64,000 bases of DNA from Actinoallomurus bryophytorum. GTDB lineage: Bacteria; Actinomycetota; Actinomycetes; Streptosporangiales; Streptosporangiaceae. Where the stretch lies: assembly GCF_006716425.1 (NCBI RefSeq), contig NZ_VFOZ01000003.1, positions 1-64,000 on the forward strand, written 5' to 3'. Below the pieces are notes generated by a model. That model saw only the letters and a program-made list of their open reading frames with translations. It had not been told where the DNA came from and did not search any database. Positions 24,605-32,699 of this stretch are shown here, piece by piece. The number at the start of each line of letters is the position of its first letter. The first letter of the stretch is position 1. The position numbers and the translations under genes were made by a program.

Positions 24605-27478
24605 GTGTCTCACGGATCTCCGGCGAACGCCTCACCGTTCGCCTCGGACTCCTCGGCCGGTGCCGACCTCGCGCGGTCGTCGCGGCGTGGGTGGCGTGGC
24701 CGCGATCGTGAGTGGGATGTTCTCGCCGGGCTGCTCGAGGCGGCCGAGGACAGCCGCGGCGGCGTGCTGCTGGTCGAGGGCGAGTCGGGCATGGGCAAGA
24801 GCCAGCTGCTCGGCGATGCCGCCGACGCCGCGGCGCGCCGGGGGTTCATCCTCGCCCGCGGCGCCGCCGACGAGCCCGGCCGGCTGACGCCGCTGGCGCC
24901 GTTGCTGGCCGCGCTGGGGCAGTCGGGGCAGATGATGCGGGGCGATGGGACGCCGCCCCCGGACGCGGTCGACCAGCGGATGTGGCTGGTGGAGCGGTTG
25001 CAGGCCCGGCTGGAGGAACACGCCGCGCGCGGTCCGTTCCTCCTCACGCTGGACGATCTGCAGTGGGCCGACCCGACGACCCTGATGGCCCTGCGGTCGC
25101 TGGTGCCCGAACTCGCCTCGTACCCGCTGCTGTGGGTCCTGTCCCGTACGACCGGTGGGCTCGAGTCGGACGTGGACCGGCTGTACGGGCTGCTGGAGCG
25201 CGACGGGGCCCTGCGGATCGCGCTGGCGGCGCTCGGCGACGACGCGGTGGCCGAGATCGTCGCCGACGTGTTCGGCGTTCCCCCGGAGGCCGGGCTGCTC
25301 AGGCTGGCGGCCGGGGCAGGCGGCAACCCGTTCATGCTGGTCGAGCTGCTCCTGGGACTCCGCGACGAAGACGCGGTCGAGATCGAGGACGGCCGCGCGC
25401 ACCTGGTCTCGGAGCGTCTGCCGCAGCGGCTGCAGGAGATCGCGCGCAGCCGCCTGAGCCGGCTGTCCTCACGCACCCGCCACCTGCTCCAGGTGGCGGC
25501 CGTTCTGGGACGCTCCTTCGACGCCTCCGACCTCGCCGACATGCTCGGTGAACCCAGCAGCCAGCTGCTGCCGGCGCTGGAGGAGGCCGCGACGGCGGGA
25601 GTCGTCGTGCCCATCGGGGACCTGCTCAGCTTCCGGCACGACCTGCTGTGGCGGGCCGTGAGCGGGACGCTCACTCCCTCGGTGTGCCGGGCCCTGCACC
25701 GGCAGGCCGGGGAGATGCTGCTGAGACGCGGGGGCTCGGCCATCCCGGCCGCCGCCCACCTGATGCGCTACGCCCGGCCGGGGGACACGTGCGCCCTCGC
25801 CGGGCTCGACCAGGCGACGCACGAAGTGCTGCCGTCCTCGCCGCAGACCGCCGCCGAGCTCGCCGTGCGCGCTCTCGACCTGACCGATCCGGGGGACCCC
25901 CGCCGGTTCGACCGTACGGTGACCGCGGTGTTCGCGCTGACGACCGCGGGCCGCCTGCCGGAGGCGGCGGAGTTCGCCCGTTCCGCGCTGGGCCAGGTCG
26001 CGCTGCCGTGCGAGATGGCGCGGCTGCGCTACGAGCTGGCCTACGCCCTGCTGCTGTCCGGACGGCCGGTGCTGTCGGTGGCCGAGGCCGAGAAGGCGCT
26101 CAGCCAGGAGGACCTGTCCAGCGAGCTGCGGGGCCTGGCCCAGCAGGTGCTGTTCCGCGCGCTGTTCGCGAGCCATGACTACGGCCGTGGGGTGGAGCGG
26201 GCACGTGCGGTCGTGGCCGACGAGGAGTGCCCGAGCCAGTCCGCCCTGGTCGGGGCGCACATGCTGCTCTCCTACGCCGCGTGGGGTGAGGGGCGGGCCA
26301 CGAACGGGCTGGCGCACATCCGTGAGGCGGTCCGGATCACGGCCGGGGACCCCGCCCAGGCCAGGCGCGCGCACCCGCGAATGCTCCTGGCCACGTTCCT
26401 GACGGACATGCGGCGGTTCGAGGAGGCAGAATCCCACCTCCAGACCTCGATCGAGGAGATCAGCGCGCTCGGGCACGCCGCGTACGCCGCGAGCCCGGCG
26501 ATCTTCCGTGGCCGGCTGCGGCTCGCCGAGGGACTGCTCGACGACGCGGAGGTCGAGGTCCTGGCCGGCATGGCCATGGCCGACGAGATGGGCATGAACG
26601 CCTTCGTGCTGATCGGCATCGCCGTGCTCACCATCGCGGCGGTACGCCGTGGCGACATCGACGCCGCCGCCGGCCAGGCGCGGGCCTATGCGGCCCGGCA
26701 CCAGGCGGGTCAGGGTGCGATGTACGGATGCGCCTGGGGGAGCTGGGCGATGGCCCTGCTCGCCGACGTTCAGGAAGGCCCGGCGAAGGCGGCCGGGCTG
26801 CTGCGGGCCGCGTACGCCGAGCCTCGCGAGCGGCGCTGGCTGCTCATGGCCGAGCCCGACGCCGCCGCCTGGATGACCCGGACCGCACTGGCCATCGCGG
26901 ACCGTTCCGCGGCCGAGGACGTGGTCGAGACGGCACGATGTCTCGCCCAGGACAATCCGGGCTTCGCCACGCTGGCCGCCGCGGCCGCGCACGCTCGCGG
27001 CATCCTCTACCGCGACGCCGCCGCGCTGGCCTCCGCCGTGGCCTCCCATGCCGGACCGTGGAGCCGTGCCTCGGCCATGGAGGACCTGGGAGTCCTGCTG
27101 GCGGACGGGGCCGATGAGGGTTCGTCGGTGGACCGTCTGGACCAGGCCCTGGAGGGCTACCAGCGGATCGGCGCGGAGCGGGACGCCGCACGCGTCCGCG
27201 CCCGCCTGCGTGAGCTGGGTATCAGGCGCCGGCACTGGACCCAGTCCGAACGCCCGCTCTCGGGATGGAGCAGCCTGACCGCCACCGAGTGCAGCGTCGC
27301 CGAACTCGTCGCGCAGGGGAAGACGAACCCGCAGGTCGCCGACCAGATGTTCATCTCGCCCCACACGGTGAAGTTCCACCTCCGTCAGGTCTTCCGCAAG
27401 CTCGGCATCGGCTCGCGGGTCGAGCTGGCACGGCTCGCCGCCGAGCACGCCCCGGAGCCCGCGCCACCCGGCACCTGA
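24605..27478 (+). CDS. LuxR-family large ATP-binding regulator (LAL/MalT type)
   Basis: 957 residues. The N-terminal AAA/STAND-type ATPase has Walker A G-E-S-G-M-G-K-S (about 59-66) and Walker B L-L-T-L-D-D-L-Q-W-A-D (about 142-152). A long helical TPR-like middle follows, and a C-terminal LuxR helix-turn-helix ends the protein (L-T-A-T-E-C-S-V-A-E-L-V-A-Q-G-K-T, I-S-P-H-T-V-K-F-H-L). LALs activate transcription upon binding an inducer and ATP and often control neighbouring catabolic or antibiotic genes. A GTG start at 24605 is supported by the domain beginning at W-R-G-R-D-R-E-W soon after; TAAGCT at 24589 may be a -10 box giving a very short leader. Target genes are not evident. Confidence 0.88.
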   Translation: MSHGSPANASPFASDSSAGADLARSSRRGWRGRDREWDVLAGLLEAAEDSRGGVLLVEGESGMGKSQLLGDAADAAARRGFILARGAADEPGRLTPLAPLLAALGQSGQMMRGDGTPPPDAVDQRMWLVERLQARLEEHAARGPFLLTLDDLQWADPTTLMALRSLVPELASYPLLWVLSRTTGGLESDVDRLYGLLERDGALRIALAALGDDAVAEIVADVFGVPPEAGLLRLAAGAGGNPFMLVELLLGLRDEDAVEIEDGRAHLVSERLPQRLQEIARSRLSRLSSRTRHLLQVAAVLGRSFDASDLADMLGEPSSQLLPALEEAATAGVVVPIGDLLSFRHDLLWRAVSGTLTPSVCRALHRQAGEMLLRRGGSAIPAAAHLMRYARPGDTCALAGLDQATHEVLPSSPQTAAELAVRALDLTDPGDPRRFDRTVTAVFALTTAGRLPEAAEFARSALGQVALPCEMARLRYELAYALLLSGRPVLSVAEAEKALSQEDLSSELRGLAQQVLFRALFASHDYGRGVERARAVVADEECPSQSALVGAHMLLSYAAWGEGRATNGLAHIREAVRITAGDPAQARRAHPRMLLATFLTDMRRFEEAESHLQTSIEEISALGHAAYAASPAIFRGRLRLAEGLLDDAEVEVLAGMAMADEMGMNAFVLIGIAVLTIAAVRRGDIDAAAGQARAYAARHQAGQGAMYGCAWGSWAMALLADVQEGPAKAAGLLRAAYAEPRERRWLLMAEPDAAAWMTRTALAIADRSAAEDVVETARCLAQDNPGFATLAAAAAHARGILYRDAAALASAVASHAGPWSRASAMEDLGVLLADGADEGSSVDRLDQALEGYQRIGAERDAARVRARLRELGIRRRHWTQSERPLSGWSSLTATECSVAELVAQGKTNPQVADQMFISPHTVKFHLRQVFRKLGIGSRVELARLAAEHAPEPAPPGT

Positions 27479-27482
27479 CGCC

Positions 27483-28355
27483 TCACCCGGCGCCGTGCAC
27501 CTCGGCGAGGAAGGCCAGGATCAGCGCGCTCACCTCGTCCAGTGCGCTCTCCAGCAGGAAGTGACCACCGTCGAGCAGGTGGATCCGGGCGCCGGGGACG
27601 TCGCCGGCGAACGCGCGGGCGCCGTCGGGGCCGAAGATCTTGTCGCCCTTGCCCCAGACCGCCAGCAGCGGGACCTGGCTCGTGCGCAGGTACTGGTGCA
27701 GGCGGGGGTAGAGCGGCGGATTGGTGGCGTAGTCACCGAACAGCTTCAGCTGCACGAGGTCGTTGCCGGGCCGGGAGACCAGCGCGAAGTCGTGGTGCCA
27801 GGTATCGGGAGAGACCACGCTCTCGTCCGGTACACCGGTGACGTACTGCCACTTGATCGCGTCCAGGGTCAGCGCCTCGCGGATCGCGGCCTCGGTGCCG
27901 GGCGTCCGCTCCCGCACGTAGTCCCAGACCGTCTTCCAGAAGTCCGGCACGAAGCCGGCGTCATAGCCGTTGCCGTTCTGGGTGATGATCGCCGTGATCG
28001 CGCCGGGATCCCGCAGGGCCAGCCGCCACCCGATGGGCGCGCCGTAGTCCTGGACGTAGACCGCGTACCGCGTGACGCCGAGCCTGCCGAGCAGCCCGGC
28101 GGTCAGGTCGGTCAGGGCGTCGAAGGTGTAGTCGAACTCCTCGACCGGCGGCGCGTCCGACAGCCCGAAGCCCAGATGGTCCGGTGCGATGACGTGGTAG
28201 CGGCCGGCGAGGAGCGGGATCAGGTCGCGGAACATGAACGAGCTGGTCGGGAAGCCGTGCAGCAGTACGAGCGCGGGCGCGTCGGCCGGTCCGGCCTCCC
28301 GGTAGAACAGCCGCCGGCCCTGTACGTCCGCGTAACGGTGGTGGACGGTCGTCAT
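27483..28355 (-). CDS. Alpha/beta hydrolase, haloalkane dehalogenase/epoxide hydrolase type
   Basis: 290 residues. The oxyanion segment is L-L-H-G-F-P-T-S-S; the nucleophile is an Asp (D103 in Y-V-Q-D-Y-G-A-P-I-G), the mark of the dehalogenase/epoxide hydrolase branch rather than a serine esterase. The final His is in L-D-G-G-H-F-L-L-E. A cap domain spans about 130-210. The start at 28355 follows AGAGGGG; an in-frame ATG 14 codons upstream is less likely. Divergent from the CGNR regulator gene with an inverted repeat between them, which suggests control by that regulator. Substrate unknown. Its stop lies 4 bases from the LAL stop. Confidence 0.82.
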   Translation of the reverse strand: MTTVHHRYADVQGRRLFYREAGPADAPALVLLHGFPTSSFMFRDLIPLLAGRYHVIAPDHLGFGLSDAPPVEEFDYTFDALTDLTAGLLGRLGVTRYAVYVQDYGAPIGWRLALRDPGAITAIITQNGNGYDAGFVPDFWKTVWDYVRERTPGTEAAIREALTLDAIKWQYVTGVPDESVVSPDTWHHDFALVSRPGNDLVQLKLFGDYATNPPLYPRLHQYLRTSQVPLLAVWGKGDKIFGPDGARAFAGDVPGARIHLLDGGHFLLESALDEVSALILAFLAEVHGAG

Positions 28356-28369
28356 GACTAACCCCTCTA

Positions 28370-28395
28370 GATTGCTTTGGTGGTTAGGTGCAATC
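28370..28395. promoter_or_regulatory. Inverted repeat between hydrolase and CGNR regulator genes
   Basis: GATTGC (28370-28375) and GCAATC (28390-28395) are perfect inverted arms around TTTGGTGGTTAGGT. GTTAG/CTAAC elements recur across the gap (28356-28440). This is the expected place for an operator shared by the two divergent genes. Confidence 0.4.
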
Positions 28396-28440
28396 AACCA
28401 GCCGAACCGCTAACCTGTCAAGGAGCGTTTGGAGGTTAGT

Positions 28441-28947
28441 ATGGCGAGTGCCCGGTTGGACGAAGAGATGCTGCTGGACCTGCTCAACACCACGCCGGTC
28501 GTCGACGGCGTACCCCAGGACCGCCTGGACGATCCGGAGTGGGCGCGTTCGTGGTCGCGTGAACACGGCGGCGCGGGCTCGGCCGCCGAGTCGCGCGTGA
28601 CACGCCAGGTCCGCGACGCGTTGCAGGCCGTCGTACGCGGGGAGCGTGCCCCCGGCGCCCTGGCCACCTACCTCGAGGGGGTCAGCTACGTTCCGTCTCT
28701 GTCCGACGAGGGCCTCGACTGGACGCTGGACGTGCCGCCGGCGCACGAGGTGGCCGCCCGCGCCGTACTCGCCTGGAGCGGTCTGGAGAAGACCGGCCCC
28801 GGCCGCCTGAGGCCGTGTGCCAACACCGAGTGCCGGCTGTTCCTGATCGACCGCAGCAAGGTCGGCAACGCCCGCTGGTGCTCGATGGCGGTGTGCGGCA
28901 ACCGGATGAAGGCACGCCGCCACTACCAGCGGGCCCGTGAGGTGTGA
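28441..28947 (+). CDS. CGNR zinc-finger (ABATE-type) transcriptional regulator
   Basis: 168 residues. The C-terminal zinc finger reads C-A-N-T-E-C-R-L-F ... R-W-C-S-M-A-V-C-G-N-R (about 124-153), giving four Cys ligands and the namesake C-G-N-R, followed by a basic helix K-A-R-R-H-Y-Q-R. The N-terminal ABATE domain (stress-associated ligand-binding fold, about 1-110) includes L-L-D-L-L-N-T-T-P. GGAGG five bases before the ATG fixes the start. It probably regulates the divergent hydrolase gene and perhaps the GH15 gene 25 bases downstream. Confidence 0.85.
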   Translation: MASARLDEEMLLDLLNTTPVVDGVPQDRLDDPEWARSWSREHGGAGSAAESRVTRQVRDALQAVVRGERAPGALATYLEGVSYVPSLSDEGLDWTLDVPPAHEVAARAVLAWSGLEKTGPGRLRPCANTECRLFLIDRSKVGNARWCSMAVCGNRMKARRHYQRAREV

Positions 28948-28972
28948 CGTGCCGGATCGGTAGGTTGACGGG

Positions 28973-30805
28973 ATGAGCGACACACCGATCGGCGACTACG
29001 CGCTGTTGTCCGATCGCCATTCCGCGGCCCTGGTCGGCCGTGACGGCTCCGTCGACTGGCTGTGCTTCCCGCGGTTCGACAGCCCGGCCGTGTTCGCGCG
29101 GCTGCTGGACGAGGAGGCCGGGCACTGGTCGATCCGCCCGTCGGTGCCGTACCGGGTGTCCCGGCGGTACGCCGACCAGGCGATGGTGATGGAGACGACG
29201 TTCCACGCCGAGACCGGCACGGTGACGCTCACCGACGCCCTGCTGACCGGCCTGGACGATGGAGGCCACCGGCTCGGCAAGGGCGTTCCGCACGTCCTCG
29301 TGCGCCGGGTCGCGTGCTCCGGCGGGCAGGTGCCGATGGAGCTCGACTACCGGCCCCGGCCCGAATACGGGCTCATCGCTCCGATCCTGACGCCGGTCGA
29401 GGGCGGCCTGACCGCGCGAGGCGGCGCCGAATGGCTCGTGCTCACCGCGCCGGTGCCGGTGAACGCCGCCGACTCGATCGCGCGCGGCACGTTCACGGTG
29501 CGCAGCGGCGAGACGCTGCATTTCGGCCTCCACCGGACCACCCTCGAGGAGGTCCCGGCCCGGATCTGGGGACAGGACGAGCTCGCGTCCCGGCTGGACG
29601 CCACGGTGGAGGCCTGGCGCTCCTGGTCGGCCCTGCACCAGGCGTACGAGGGACCGTGGCGGGACCTGGTCCACCACAGCGGCCGTGTGCTGCAGGCGCT
29701 GTCGTTCCAGCCGAGCGGGGCGATCATCGCGGCGGCGACCACCTCCCTGCCCGAAGGCGTCGGCGGCGAGCGCAACTGGGACTACCGCTACACCTGGGTA
29801 CGCGACTCGTGCCTGACGATGGCGGCACTGTGGGTCGCCGCGTGCCCCGACGAGGCGAGTGACTTCTTCGCCTTCCTCACCACAGCGGCGCCCTCACTGA
29901 CCAAGGACCGGACGCTGCAGATCATGTTCGGCGTCGGCGGCGAGCACGACCTGTCCGAACGCGTGCTGCCGCACCTGAGCGGCTGGCGCGGCAGCCGCCC
30001 CGTACGCGTGGGCAACGGCGCCTGGAACCAGCGGCAGATCGACGTGTACGGCGAGCTCCTGGACTCCGCGCGCATCCTGTCCGACCAGCTCGGCGAGGTG
30101 GACGACGACGTACGCCGCTTCCTCATCGCCTGCGCCGACACCGCCGCCGAGCACTGGCGTGATGAGGACCAGGGCATCTGGGAGGTACGCGGGGCCCCGA
30201 GGCACTTCGTCTACTCCAAGGTCATGTGCTGGGTCGCCCTCGACCGCGCCGTGTCACTGGCCGGCCTCCTCGGTGCCGGAGACCGGGTGGAGTCGTGGCG
30301 GCGGACCCGCGAGGAGATCCGCGAGACGATCCTGAGCGAGGGCTGGAACGACCGCGCCGGCGCGTTCACGCAGTACTTCGGCTCGGAGGACCTGGACGCC
30401 TCCAACCTGATGATGCCGATCGCCGGGTTCCTGCCGGCAGACGACCCGCGCGTGCTCGCCACGATCGACGCCATCGCCGAGCGGCTGACCGACGACGCCG
30501 GACTGGTCTACCGCTACCGCACGGAGGGCGGCGTCGACGGGCTCGCGGGCGAGGAGGGGACGTTCCTGCTCTGCACGTTCTGGCTCGCCGAGGCCCTCGC
30601 CATGTCCGGCCAGGTGGAACGCGCCAGGTCGGTCTTCGAACGTGCGGCCGCGTACGTCAACGACGTCGGCCTGCTCGCCGAGGAGGTCGATACCTCCAGC
30701 GGCGAGCTGCTGGGCAACTTCCCCCAGGCTTTCAGCCACATCGGCCTGATCAACGCCGCCTGGGCCATCGACCAGGCCGAACGCGCGGCCGCCGCCCCGT
30801 CCTAG
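28973..30805 (+). CDS. Glycoside hydrolase family 15 protein (glucoamylase/trehalase-like)
   Basis: 610 residues, cytoplasmic (no signal peptide). Typical of the actinobacterial GH15 group: N-terminal I-G-D-Y-A-L-L-S-D-R-H-S-A-A-L-V-G-R-D-G, then a beta-sandwich, linker and (alpha/alpha)6 barrel. The substrate motif W-D-Y-R-Y-T-W-V-R-D-S lies near 264-274. Likely catalytic acid/base pair: Glu of G-I-W-E (about 403) and Glu of S-G-E-L-L-G-N-F (about 577). Members of this group include trehalases and alpha-glucan-trimming enzymes; sequence alone does not decide. It follows the CGNR gene in the same direction. Confidence 0.85.
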   Translation: MSDTPIGDYALLSDRHSAALVGRDGSVDWLCFPRFDSPAVFARLLDEEAGHWSIRPSVPYRVSRRYADQAMVMETTFHAETGTVTLTDALLTGLDDGGHRLGKGVPHVLVRRVACSGGQVPMELDYRPRPEYGLIAPILTPVEGGLTARGGAEWLVLTAPVPVNAADSIARGTFTVRSGETLHFGLHRTTLEEVPARIWGQDELASRLDATVEAWRSWSALHQAYEGPWRDLVHHSGRVLQALSFQPSGAIIAAATTSLPEGVGGERNWDYRYTWVRDSCLTMAALWVAACPDEASDFFAFLTTAAPSLTKDRTLQIMFGVGGEHDLSERVLPHLSGWRGSRPVRVGNGAWNQRQIDVYGELLDSARILSDQLGEVDDDVRRFLIACADTAAEHWRDEDQGIWEVRGAPRHFVYSKVMCWVALDRAVSLAGLLGAGDRVESWRRTREEIRETILSEGWNDRAGAFTQYFGSEDLDASNLMMPIAGFLPADDPRVLATIDAIAERLTDDAGLVYRYRTEGGVDGLAGEEGTFLLCTFWLAEALAMSGQVERARSVFERAAAYVNDVGLLAEEVDTSSGELLGNFPQAFSHIGLINAAWAIDQAERAAAAPS

Positions 30806-30859
30806 GGTCTTTCTCCTAGTCATGCTGTTGCGGTGTGGCGCCGCCTGAGCGGTGCCTGG

Positions 30860-30883
30860 GCGGGGTTATCCACAGAACCCCGC
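30860..30883. other. Hairpin carrying a perfect DnaA-box sequence
   Basis: GCGGGGTT (30860-30867) and AACCCCGC (30876-30883) form an 8-base stem around the loop ATCCACAG. The stem-loop junction contains TTATCCACA (30866-30874), the consensus DnaA box. It lies 55 bases after the GH15 stop and could serve as that gene's terminator. There is no cluster of boxes, so it is not an origin. Confidence 0.5.
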
Positions 30884-30936
30884 TCTACTTCCACCCGCCG
30901 TTGTTCTGGCTGGACAATGAGAGTGGGATGGCACCC

Positions 30937-30972
30937 CCAGACGGGTGGGCTCCAGACGGGTGGGCTCCAGAC
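30937..30972. repeat. 15-base tandem repeat, 2.4 copies
   Basis: The unit CCAGACGGGTGGGCT occurs at 30937 and 30952 and begins a third time at 30967. It lies in the non-coding gap 30806-30994, just downstream of the small hypothetical gene on the minus strand. No function is apparent. Confidence 0.6.
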
Positions 30973-30994
30973 CGAGGACTTCGACAGGCCCCAG

Positions 30995-31330
30995 CTAGGC
31001 GGGTGTGCCGGGTCCGGATTGGACGCGGCATCTGGGGAGACCGGAGCCCGAGCGCTCACAGACGACGTGCGGTGACGGGGTGCCGGCGTCTGCGGGGCCG
31101 CGCCACGGCATCGTGGCCTCGCCGGTCAGTAGGGCCTCCAGCGTCTGGACCTCGGGGTTGCGAGGTTCGGGGTGGTGCTCGTACGCGGCGGCCCCCAGGG
31201 CGAGCGCGATGGCCATGGCGAGCAGGTTGACGTCGTTCGGTCGCTCCGGGACCTCGGAGCCGGTGGTGGGCTCCAGGCGTATCCCTTCGCCGTGTACGTC
31301 GACGATCCGCGCGATGTACGTACCGGCCAT
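30995..31330 (-). CDS. Small hypothetical protein
   Basis: 111 residues starting at an ATG with GGGGAG seven bases upstream. It begins M-A-G-T-Y-I-A-R-I-V-D-V-H-G-E-G-I-R-L-E-P and contains an Ala-rich helix (L-A-M-A-I-A-L-A-L-G-A-A-A-Y). The C-terminal third (P-S-P-H-V-V-C-E-R-S-G) has weak coding character, so the gene may end in sequence altered by the downstream repeat. I do not recognise the family. A plus-strand frame over the same bases looks like its shadow. Confidence 0.5.
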   Translation of the reverse strand: MAGTYIARIVDVHGEGIRLEPTTGSEVPERPNDVNLLAMAIALALGAAAYEHHPEPRNPEVQTLEALLTGEATMPWRGPADAGTPSPHVVCERSGSGLPRCRVQSGPGTPA

Positions 31331-31472
31331 GGCGGGGCTCCCCTTCTGACGATGTCCGAGGACGGTGTTCAGACCGCACTCTGCGTCCTTTGATTCTTCA
31401 CCGGCCGGGTGACCGTACTCCTACCGGGCCGCGCCCCGGCGTGGCGCGAGCCCGCCATGGTCCCGGTATTCC

Positions 31473-32066
31473 CTACCCCGGTGGGGCCGGCATTTCGAAG
31501 CCGCGACGCATGATCCGCAGGAGCCGCCGCGCGTTCTCGGTCCCGTCGGCGGCGATGGCGGCCGCGCTGGTCAGCGCCAGCAGGTCGCCCACGGCGAGGT
31601 CGGGGTGTACGGCGCCGGTGGTCTTCGCCCTCGTCAGCAGGCCCTCCGCGGTCGATATCAGCGACTCGTGCGACCGGCGGAACAGCTCGGTGTGACCATC
31701 GCCCGGGCCACCGCCGGCCGCCAGGACCAGCGCGCGCATGCCCGCCATGTGACCGAGAAGATCGTCCAGCCAGTCGAAGAGCGCGCCGCCCGCCGAGGGC
31801 TCCCGCAGCAGACCGGCGCCGCGCCGGCACAGTGCCGCCGCCTCGTCCTCGTACACCGCGACCAGGAGGTCCTCGCGGGTCGGGAAGTGGCGGTAGAGGG
31901 TCGCGTTGCCGACGCCCGCCCGGCGCGCCACGACGTCCAGGGCGACCTCCGGGCCGTGCTCGTCGAAGAGCTCGCGTGCCGCCGACACCAGTGAGCGGGC
32001 GTTCGCCGCGGCGTCCGCCCGGCGCGCCCGCCTCGGTGCGCTCCGCTCGTCTTCGCCACGGTCCAT
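31473..32066 (-). CDS. TetR-family transcriptional regulator
   Basis: 197 residues. HTH about 20-65 (A-N-A-R-S-L-V-S-A-A-R-E-L-F; V-V-A-R-R-A-G-V-G-N-A-T-L-Y-R-H-F-P-T-R-E-D-L). The C-terminal helical domain matches the group that often sits beside oxidoreductase or SnoaL-like genes. Divergent from the SnoaL-like gene, with two copies of a GGGGA-N2-TCCCC palindrome in the gap, so it very likely represses both itself and that gene. Confidence 0.88.
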   Translation of the reverse strand: MDRGEDERSAPRRARRADAAANARSLVSAARELFDEHGPEVALDVVARRAGVGNATLYRHFPTREDLLVAVYEDEAAALCRRGAGLLREPSAGGALFDWLDDLLGHMAGMRALVLAAGGGPGDGHTELFRRSHESLISTAEGLLTRAKTTGAVHPDLAVGDLLALTSAAAIAADGTENARRLLRIMRRGFEMPAPPG

Positions 32067-32087
32067 CGCCTGCTCCGATCGTTAAAC

Positions 32088-32133
32088 GGGGAGTTCCCCA
32101 TTAGTGTAGCGCCTCAACCGGGGAGGTCCCCGG
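32088..32133. promoter_or_regulatory. Two-copy palindromic TetR operator
   Basis: GGGGAGTTCCCC (32088-32099) and GGGGAGGTCCCC inside the 16-base CCGGGGAGGTCCCCGG (32118-32133) are two copies of the same palindrome. Their centres are 32 bases apart, three turns of the helix, so two dimers would bind one face. They fill the 83-base gap between the TetR and SnoaL-like starts; the second copy ends 16 bases before the SnoaL-like start. Confidence 0.7.
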
Positions 32134-32149
32134 ATAGGGAGGTACACCG

Positions 32150-32548
32150 ATGGCGCTCTCCGACGCGGACCGTACGGTCATCACCGACCTGATCTCGCTG
32201 CACGGGCACCTGGTCGACGGTGGCGAGCTCGACCGGCTGGACGAGGTCTTCACCGCCGACGTCGTCTACGACGTCACCGACCTGGGCGGCGGGGCGATCG
32301 AGGGACTGGCGGCGCTGCGGGCGGCCGCCCTCGCGATGGGGGACTCGAACCCCGTCGGCCACCACGTCACCAACATCATCCTCACCCCGCTCGCCGACGG
32401 CCGGGTTCACGCCCGCTCGAAGGGAATCGGCGTCACCGTCGACGGCCGCTGCGGAAGCGTGACGTACGAGGACACGATCTCCCGCGGCGACCAGGACTGG
32501 CGGATCGCCCACCGCAGGGTGCTGGCACGGCGCGTGCCCCTGTCGTGA
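32150..32548 (+). CDS. SnoaL-like (SnoaL_4 / NTF2-fold) protein
   Basis: 132 residues with the cone-like NTF2 fold: an initial helix A-D-R-T-V-I-T-D-L-I-S-L-H-G-H-L-V-D-G-G, then D-E-V-F-T-A-D-V-V-Y-D-V-T-D and the T-N-I-I-L-T ... G-I-G-V-T-V strands. Members are small hydrolases, isomerases or cyclases; no specific activity can be assigned. GGGAGG lies upstream of the ATG. Controlled together with the divergent TetR gene, judging by the shared operators. Confidence 0.8.
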   Translation: MALSDADRTVITDLISLHGHLVDGGELDRLDEVFTADVVYDVTDLGGGAIEGLAALRAAALAMGDSNPVGHHVTNIILTPLADGRVHARSKGIGVTVDGRCGSVTYEDTISRGDQDWRIAHRRVLARRVPLS

Positions 32549-32699
32549 GCCATGACCTCGGACGGCACTCCGCCGAGGACGGGCGGGCGCCCGCTGGTCC
32601 TCGGCGGGCGTGGGAGGGGACCAGGCACGCCCGTCCCCGGAAGCCGTCCGCCACCGAAGGAGCGGCGAAGACGCGGGTGGTCTCCCGAGCGGAGCGCTC

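Noticed and set aside
30866-30874. DnaA box as part of a replication origin
   Set aside because: A single box, no cluster, no dnaA or dnaN genes and no AT-rich unwinding element nearby.
31005-31349. Plus-strand open frame opposite the small hypothetical gene
   Set aside because: No ribosome site and Ser/Arg-rich composition; the minus-strand frame has both a ribosome site and better coding character.
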